Below, piece after piece: positions 9,511 to 13,864 of a stretch of DNA of 13,864 bases (position 1 is the stretch's first letter; each line of letters opens with the position of its first letter). This DNA comes from CAYSYY01 sp964576115 [NCBI: uncultured Gemmatimonadota bacterium] (lineage in GTDB: Bacteria; Blakebacterota; Blakebacteria; Blakebacterales). The notes beneath the pieces are model-generated. The model saw only the letters and a program-made list of their open reading frames with translations. It did no database searches and was not told the DNA's origin. The stretch covers positions 1 to 13,864 of the forward strand of contig CAZNUA010000074.1 of NCBI GenBank assembly GCA_964576115.1, read 5' to 3'. A program made the translations under genes and the position numbers.

Positions 9511-10818
9511 ATGATCACCGAAACAGTGAAAACCCGCCCCATCGCGCGCACGAGGCGCCGGCGGTCCGGCAGTCTCTACGAAAGCGTGATCGGACAGTAC
9601 GAGAAAGCCGCCAGGATCTACGATCTCGATCCCGACGTCCACGAGATCCTCTCCCGGCCCATGACCGAGATCACCGTCAACTTCCCGGTCCACCGGGACA
9701 ATGGCCGGATCGAGATGTTCACCGGCTACCGGGTGCAGCACAACAACATCCTGGGCCCCTTCAAGGGCGGCCTGCGCTACCACCCCGCGGTGGACATCGA
9801 CGAGGTCCGGGCCCTGGCCGCCTGGATGACCTGGAAGTGCGCCATCGCCGGTATCCCCTTCGGGGGAGGCAAGGGAGGCATCAGAATCGCTCCGGCGCGG
9901 TATTCGCAAAGCGAACTGGAGCGGATCACCCGCCGTTTCGTCTATGCCCTGGGCGACAATATCGGCCCCGAATACGATATTCCGGCGCCCGACGTGAATA
10001 CCAACGCCCAGATCATGGCCTGGTTCCTCGACACCTATCTCACCACCGTCCCCCCGCACCTGCGCAACGCCTGCACCCATGTTGTGACCGGCAAACCGCT
10101 GGGTTCGGGAGGCAGCCGGGGCCGCGACAAGGCCACCGGACAGGGAGTGGTGAACTGCATCGAACTCTGGTCGGCCGAGCATGGCCTCGACCTGAGTTCG
10201 GCCACCTGTACCGTGCAGGGATTCGGGAACGTGGGCTCGTGGAGCGCCCGGCTCCTGAAGCCGTTCGGAACCCGCCTGCTGGCCGCCGAAGACGTTACCG
10301 GCGCCATCGCCAACTCGGCCGGCATCGATCCCGAGGCGCTGACCGAGTACGTGCTCGATACCGGCGGAGTGAGCGGGTACCCCGAGGCGGTCGCCGTCGA
10401 CCACGAGACCTTTCTGCGCACCGAGGCCGACATCTTCATCCCCGCCGCCCTGGAAAAGCAGATCGACCGGACGACCGCCAACTGGCTAAACGTCTCGCTG
10501 GTGGCCGAGGGCGCCAACGGCCCCACCACGCCCGAGGGGAACGACATCCTCGAGCAGCGGGGGATCGGGGTGCTGCCGGACGTGCTCTGTAACTCAGGCG
10601 GGGTGATCGTCAGTTACTTCGAGTGGCTCCAGAACAAGACCAGCGAGTACTGGTCCCTGAGCGATGTCGACGCCAAACTGCGCGAGACCATCAGCGAAAG
10701 TTACGCCGGGGTCAGCGAGGCGGCCCGGCGCTACGAGAGCGACTGGCGCACGGCGGCCTACATCGTGGCCCTGGCCCGGCTCGAGGGAGCCTACCGCAAC
10801 CGCGGAATTTTCCCGTGA
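9511..10818 (+). CDS. gdhA: Glutamate dehydrogenase (Glu/Leu/Phe/Val dehydrogenase family)
   Basis: 435 residues, normal for the hexameric class-I enzyme. It catalyses reversible oxidative deamination of glutamate to 2-oxoglutarate and ammonia with NAD(P). The start at 9511 has AAGGAG 7 nt upstream; in-frame GTG/ATG codons at 9460-9465 overlap the previous stop and would add a tail with no family match. Substrate and catalytic residues are present: 'PFKGGLRYHP' with Lys85, 'MTWKCA' with Lys109, 'GGGKGG' with catalytic Lys121, and 'APDVNT' with Asp161. The Rossmann motif GFGNVG is at 237-242, followed by 'AAEDVTGAI' at the second strand, where an acidic residue may favour NAD over NADP. 'CNSGGVIVSYFEW' near the C terminus is the usual substrate-pocket segment and suggests glutamate rather than a branched-chain substrate. 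The gene follows the ferredoxin-like gene and is closed by a strong terminator. Confidence 0.97.
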   Translation: MITETVKTRPIARTRRRRSGSLYESVIGQYEKAARIYDLDPDVHEILSRPMTEITVNFPVHRDNGRIEMFTGYRVQHNNILGPFKGGLRYHPAVDIDEVRALAAWMTWKCAIAGIPFGGGKGGIRIAPARYSQSELERITRRFVYALGDNIGPEYDIPAPDVNTNAQIMAWFLDTYLTTVPPHLRNACTHVVTGKPLGSGGSRGRDKATGQGVVNCIELWSAEHGLDLSSATCTVQGFGNVGSWSARLLKPFGTRLLAAEDVTGAIANSAGIDPEALTEYVLDTGGVSGYPEAVAVDHETFLRTEADIFIPAALEKQIDRTTANWLNVSLVAEGANGPTTPEGNDILEQRGIGVLPDVLCNSGGVIVSYFEWLQNKTSEYWSLSDVDAKLRETISESYAGVSEAARRYESDWRTAAYIVALARLEGAYRNRGIFP

Positions 10819-10836
10819 GTCCGGTTCGCTGATTGC

Positions 10837-10853
10837 CCACGAAAGCCACGAAA
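10837..10853 (+). repeat. Short direct repeat CCACGAAA x2
   Basis: CCACGAAA occurs at 10837-10844 and 10846-10853, separated by one G, in the 3' untranslated stretch between gdhA and its terminator. It resembles the CACGAA-type low-complexity repeats scattered through intergenic DNA of many environmental bacteria. Confidence 0.5.
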
Positions 10854-10861
10854 CAGGAGGC

Positions 10862-10893
10862 AAGCGGGCCGGGGAGCATCCCGGCCCGCTTTT
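10862..10893 (+). terminator. Intrinsic terminator after gdhA
   Basis: A perfect 12-bp GC-rich stem (arms 10862-10873 and 10880-10891) with a 6-nt loop, ending in four T residues. It lies 44 bp after the gdhA stop and separates the gdhA operon from the acyl-CoA synthetase gene. The next 129 bp up to 11022 should hold the promoter of that gene; a weak -10-like TAAACT occurs near 10985, without a good -35. Confidence 0.88.
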
Positions 10894-11022
10894 CCGTACG
10901 GCGGACAAACTCGTCGGCCGGATCGAAAAAGACGTGGTCGCGCCCCGGAGCCGGCGACTCTACCTTTCCAGGAGCCTGTCGGAGTAAACTCGCGACGGAA
11001 GGGTAAAGACCAGAGGAACGCC

Positions 11023-13707
11023 ATGTCCATCCGCAATCTGGAGTGTCTTTTCGATCCCCGGCGTATCGCCATCGTCGGAGCCTCGCCCAATCCCGAAAGC
11101 GTCAGCGGCCGCCTGATGCGCAATCTCGTCGGCGGTTTCCGTGGTGTGATGTACCCGGTCAATCCCACCGCCGAAGCCGTGCTCGGCATTCCCTGCTATT
11201 CCGATCTGACCCACTGTCCCCACCCCCCCGACCTGGCCGTCATCTGTACTTCAGCCGAAGAGGTCCCCGACAGGGTTCGGGAGTGCGGGGAGGTCGGCAC
11301 CCGCTGCGTGGTGATCATCTCGGCCGGTTTCGGCGAGACCGGTCCCGAGGGCCGCGAGCTGGAGGCGCGGATCGAAGCCGAGCGATGCCGCTTTGGCGAC
11401 ATGCGCATCCTCGGTCCCAATTGCCTGGGATTCATCGTCCCGGGCCGGAACCTGAACCTGAGTTTCGCCGACGGCATGCCGCAGGACGGCGACATCGCCT
11501 TCATCTCCCAGTCGGGCGCGCTCTGCTCGTCGGTCCTGGACTGGGCCATCGAAGAGAAGATCGGCTTCAGCTACTTCGTCTCGATCGGCAACATGGTGGA
11601 TATCGATTTCGCCGACCTGATCGACTACTTCGGCGAGGACGAAAAGACCCGTTCGATCATCCTCTACATCGAATCGATCCGGGACGCACGGTCCTTCATG
11701 ACAGCCGCCCGAGCCTTTGCCCGGACCAAACCGATCGTGGCCTACAAGGCCGGCCGGTATGCCGAGTCGGCCGCCGTGGCGGCCTCGCATACCGGGGCGA
11801 TGGCCTCGGCGGACGATGTCTACGAAGCCGCTTTCGAGCGGGCCGGCATCGCCCGTGTGCGCGAGATCGGCGAGATCTTCGATGTAGCCGATCTGATCGG
11901 CCGGCGCCGGATCCCGCGCGGGCCCCGCCTGGGCATCGTCACCAACGCCGGCGGTCCCGGGGTGATGGCGGTCGATTCGCTCATCGGTTCCGACGGCGTG
12001 CTGGCCGACCTGTCCGACGAGAGCCTGACGGCTCTCAACGAATCCCTGCCGCCGATGTGGTCGCACCGCAATCCGGTCGACGTGCTCGGTGACGCCCGTC
12101 CCAAACGGATCGCCAAAGCGACCGGCATCCTGCTGGCCGATCCCGGTGTGGACGCCGTGCTGGTGATCATCACTCCCCAGGCCATGACCAATCCGACCGG
12201 TACCGCCCGCCAGATTGCCCGACTGACCGAAGAGACTTCGAAACCGATCCTGGGAACCTGGCTGGGGGGTCGGAGCATGCGTGAGGGCATCGCGATTCTC
12301 AACGATGCGGGGGTTGCTTCCTACACTACTCCCGAGCAGGCAATCCGGGCTTTCATGACCCTGGTTGAGTACTCGCGCAGTCTCAAGAGCCTCTACGAAA
12401 CTCCGAAGGACATCCCCGTCTGCTTCCCCCTGCCCCGGACCGAACTGCGCGAACGGTTCGATTCGCTGATCAACGGCGGGGGACCGGTCCTCACCGAGAC
12501 GGTCTCGAAAACCCTGCTCGACGCCTACGGCATACCCGTCACGCCGACTCGTTCGGCCGCCGATGCCGGGGCCGCCGTCGCCCTGGCCGAAGAACTCGGT
12601 TACCCGGTGGTGCTCAAGATCGACTCCCCCGAGCTGACCCATAAGAGTGACGTGGGCGGAGTCGCACTCGATCTGGCCGACGCCGATGAAGTGCGCCGGG
12701 CCTTCGACCGGATCATGGCCTCTTCAGCCGCCGCCGATCCGGATGCTCATCTCGAGGGTGTGACCGTCCAGCCCATGATCGCCGCCGGAGCCAGTCACGA
12801 GCTCATCTTCGGCGTGCGACGGGATCCCGTGTTCGGCAGTGTCATCATGGCCGGCCGCGGAGGAACCGGTGCCGAACTCTTCGGCGACCGCGTTCTCGGG
12901 TTCCCCCCTCTGAACGAACACCTGGCCCGGCTCATGCTCGAATCGCTCACCATCTGGCCCCTGCTCACCGGCTACCGCGGGCGGGCACCGGTCGCGGTCG
13001 AGGCCGTGATCGAGGCCCTGATCCGCCTCTCCTACCTGGCCGCCGACTACCCCGAGATATCCGAACTGGACATCAATCCGGTGCTGGCGACCCCCGGCGG
13101 AGTGCTCGCTCTCGATGCCCGTGTCATCCTCGATCCCGAAGCTCTGGGGCGGGATACCGAACCCTATGCCCATCTGGCCCTGCGCCCCTACCCCGAAGAA
13201 TACGTGCGCGAGGTCACCCTGCGCGACGGAACCCGGGTGACTTTCCGGCCCATCAAGCCCGAGGACGAGCCGATGTGGTTCGCCCTGCTCCGCAGCTGCT
13301 CGCCCGAATCGATCTATCACCGCTTCCGCTACCTCTTTCACTGGGATACCCACGAGGTCGCCTCGCGCTTCTGTTTCATCGACTACGACCGCGAGATAGC
13401 CATCGTGCCCGAGATCACGGTGGATGGGGAACGAAAGCTGATGGGGGTGGGCCGGCTGGTCGCCGACCCCGATCACCAGGAGGTCGAGTACGCCGTCCTG
13501 GTCGGGGATGCCTGGCAGAACCGAGGCCTGGGGGGACAGCTGACCGACTATTGTTTCGAGATCGCCCGCCGCTGGGGGCTGAAGCGCATAGTGGCCCAGA
13601 CCACAGTCGACAACCAGCGGATGATCTCGATCTTCAAGAAACGGGGCTTCGAGATAGAAACCGACGAGACCGGCATCGAGGTGAGCATCAGCAAGCCCTT
13701 GGATTGA
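11023..13707 (+). CDS. ADP-forming acyl-CoA synthetase / GNAT acetyltransferase fusion (Pat/PatZ-like)
   Basis: 894 residues; ATG preceded by AGAGGA with a 5-nt spacer. Domains in order: CoA-binding Rossmann domain (about 8-135, 'RIAIVGASPNPESVSG'); succinyl-CoA-ligase-like domains (about 150-460) with 'ASHTGAMASADDVYEAAFERAG', in which His256 matches the phospho-histidine of ADP-forming acetyl-CoA synthetases; an ATP-grasp domain (about 488-705, 'LLDAYGIPVTPTRSA', 'GYPVVLKIDSPELTHKSDVG'); and a C-terminal GNAT domain (about 735-894) with acetyl-CoA motif 'QNRGLGG' at 832-838 and Glu822, the likely catalytic base. Salmonella Pat and E. coli PatZ have this layout and acetylate lysines such as that of Acs, but their synthetase part has lost the catalytic His. 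Here it is kept, so the protein may both make or use acyl-CoA with ADP/ATP and acetylate proteins. It has its own transcription unit after the gdhA terminator. Confidence 0.95.
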   Translation: MSIRNLECLFDPRRIAIVGASPNPESVSGRLMRNLVGGFRGVMYPVNPTAEAVLGIPCYSDLTHCPHPPDLAVICTSAEEVPDRVRECGEVGTRCVVIISAGFGETGPEGRELEARIEAERCRFGDMRILGPNCLGFIVPGRNLNLSFADGMPQDGDIAFISQSGALCSSVLDWAIEEKIGFSYFVSIGNMVDIDFADLIDYFGEDEKTRSIILYIESIRDARSFMTAARAFARTKPIVAYKAGRYAESAAVAASHTGAMASADDVYEAAFERAGIARVREIGEIFDVADLIGRRRIPRGPRLGIVTNAGGPGVMAVDSLIGSDGVLADLSDESLTALNESLPPMWSHRNPVDVLGDARPKRIAKATGILLADPGVDAVLVIITPQAMTNPTGTARQIARLTEETSKPILGTWLGGRSMREGIAILNDAGVASYTTPEQAIRAFMTLVEYSRSLKSLYETPKDIPVCFPLPRTELRERFDSLINGGGPVLTETVSKTLLDAYGIPVTPTRSAADAGAAVALAEELGYPVVLKIDSPELTHKSDVGGVALDLADADEVRRAFDRIMASSAAADPDAHLEGVTVQPMIAAGASHELIFGVRRDPVFGSVIMAGRGGTGAELFGDRVLGFPPLNEHLARLMLESLTIWPLLTGYRGRAPVAVEAVIEALIRLSYLAADYPEISELDINPVLATPGGVLALDARVILDPEALGRDTEPYAHLALRPYPEEYVREVTLRDGTRVTFRPIKPEDEPMWFALLRSCSPESIYHRFRYLFHWDTHEVASRFCFIDYDREIAIVPEITVDGERKLMGVGRLVADPDHQEVEYAVLVGDAWQNRGLGGQLTDYCFEIARRWGLKRIVAQTTVDNQRMISIFKKRGFEIETDETGIEVSISKPLD

Positions 13708-13733
13708 GCCGGGAGCCGGGAGCCGGGAGCCGG
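13707..13733 (+). repeat. 7-bp tandem repeat AGCCGGG (almost four copies)
   Basis: Units start at 13707, 13714, 13721 and 13728; the last lacks its final G. The first base is the last base of the TGA stop of the acyl-CoA synthetase gene. GGGAGCC-type tracts are common intergenic low-complexity repeats in GC-rich environmental bacteria. Copy number may vary between strains by slippage. Confidence 0.85.
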
Positions 13734-13864
13734 TTTCGCAATGTTCCTCTCGACTCCTGGCGGCGGCGATCGGATCGCTGTATCCCGCCTCGATTCAACC
13801 AGACCAGTGATCACCCTGGTGCCGCCCACCATCTCGGCCCAGCGTCAGGCCCGCTGGCGGGGCA
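13734..13864 (+). other. End of window: no firm gene; one open frame runs off the edge
   Basis: From an ATG at 13741 a plus-strand frame of 41 codons stays open to the window end ('MFLSTPGGGDRIAVSR...'), but it has no good ribosome site and no recognisable family. A minus-strand frame starting at 13832 reads back into the acyl-CoA synthetase gene and is a shadow. No hairpin plus T-run terminator is visible after the synthetase gene. The sequence is too short to decide. Confidence 0.2.

Noticed and set aside
10594-10987. Frames on both strands across the gdhA 3' end and the terminator
   Set aside because: They read through a strong hairpin terminator and overlap gdhA out of frame; the translations are low complexity.
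11251-12642. Minus-strand open frame (463 codons) inside the acyl-CoA synthetase gene
   Set aside because: It is an antisense shadow; the plus-strand frame holds the catalytic motifs throughout this part.
13548-13832. Minus-strand 94-codon frame at the window end
   Set aside because: Most of it is antisense to the GNAT domain, and it has no ribosome site or recognisable family.

Overview
The window is a GC-rich, gene-dense bacterial chromosome segment with no mobile element, CRISPR array, tRNA or rRNA that I can see. Strong Shine-Dalgarno sequences, ATGA-type gene overlaps and a membrane kinase with an extracytoplasmic Cache-type sensor fit a Gram-negative bacterium. The mix of a Cache/HAMP kinase, a receiver fused to a GcvH-like domain and a HEAT/NTPase/WD40 giant resembles Desulfobacterota (deltaproteobacteria) or a nearby phylum. 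That placement is an inference from gene style, not from a marker gene.

Left part, minus strand, read from 8866 down to 2. Transcription starts from a divergent spacer at 8867-9109. First comes a classical NarL-type pair: a soluble histidine kinase (RsbRD_N-like + GAF + HisKA_3 + HATPase, 7301-8866) overlapping a LuxR-family DNA-binding response regulator (6649-7308). After a 219-bp gap follow four overlapping genes. They are a single-domain degenerate receiver (5995-6429), a Cache/HAMP transmembrane histidine kinase (3965-5998), a receiver fused to a GcvH-like domain without the lipoyl lysine (3187-3996), and a 1062-residue HEAT-repeat / P-loop NTPase / WD40 protein (2-3190). The overlaps are ATGA at 5995-5998, 32 bp at 3965-3996, and ATGA at 3187-3190, which suggests translational coupling and one shared job. 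None of these four has a recognisable DNA-binding domain, so the output is probably protein-protein and NTP-driven rather than transcriptional. This is the most novel part of the window.

Right part, plus strand. A small thioredoxin-fold [2Fe-2S]-like protein (9110-9463) that lacks one canonical cysteine lies 47 bp upstream of a hexameric-type glutamate dehydrogenase (9511-10818). A strong intrinsic terminator follows (10862-10893). Then comes an 894-residue ADP-forming acyl-CoA synthetase fused to a GNAT acetyltransferase (11023-13707), the architecture of Pat/PatZ lysine acetyltransferases, but with the catalytic histidine of the synthetase still present. Its stop codon runs into a 7-bp tandem repeat, and the last ~130 bp hold no firm gene.

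Together the plus-strand genes point to nitrogen/carbon overflow metabolism (glutamate-oxoglutarate, acyl-CoA and protein acylation). The minus-strand genes form a two-tier signalling island. Whether the island controls the metabolic genes is suggested only by the shared divergent spacer, which carries several short palindromes.
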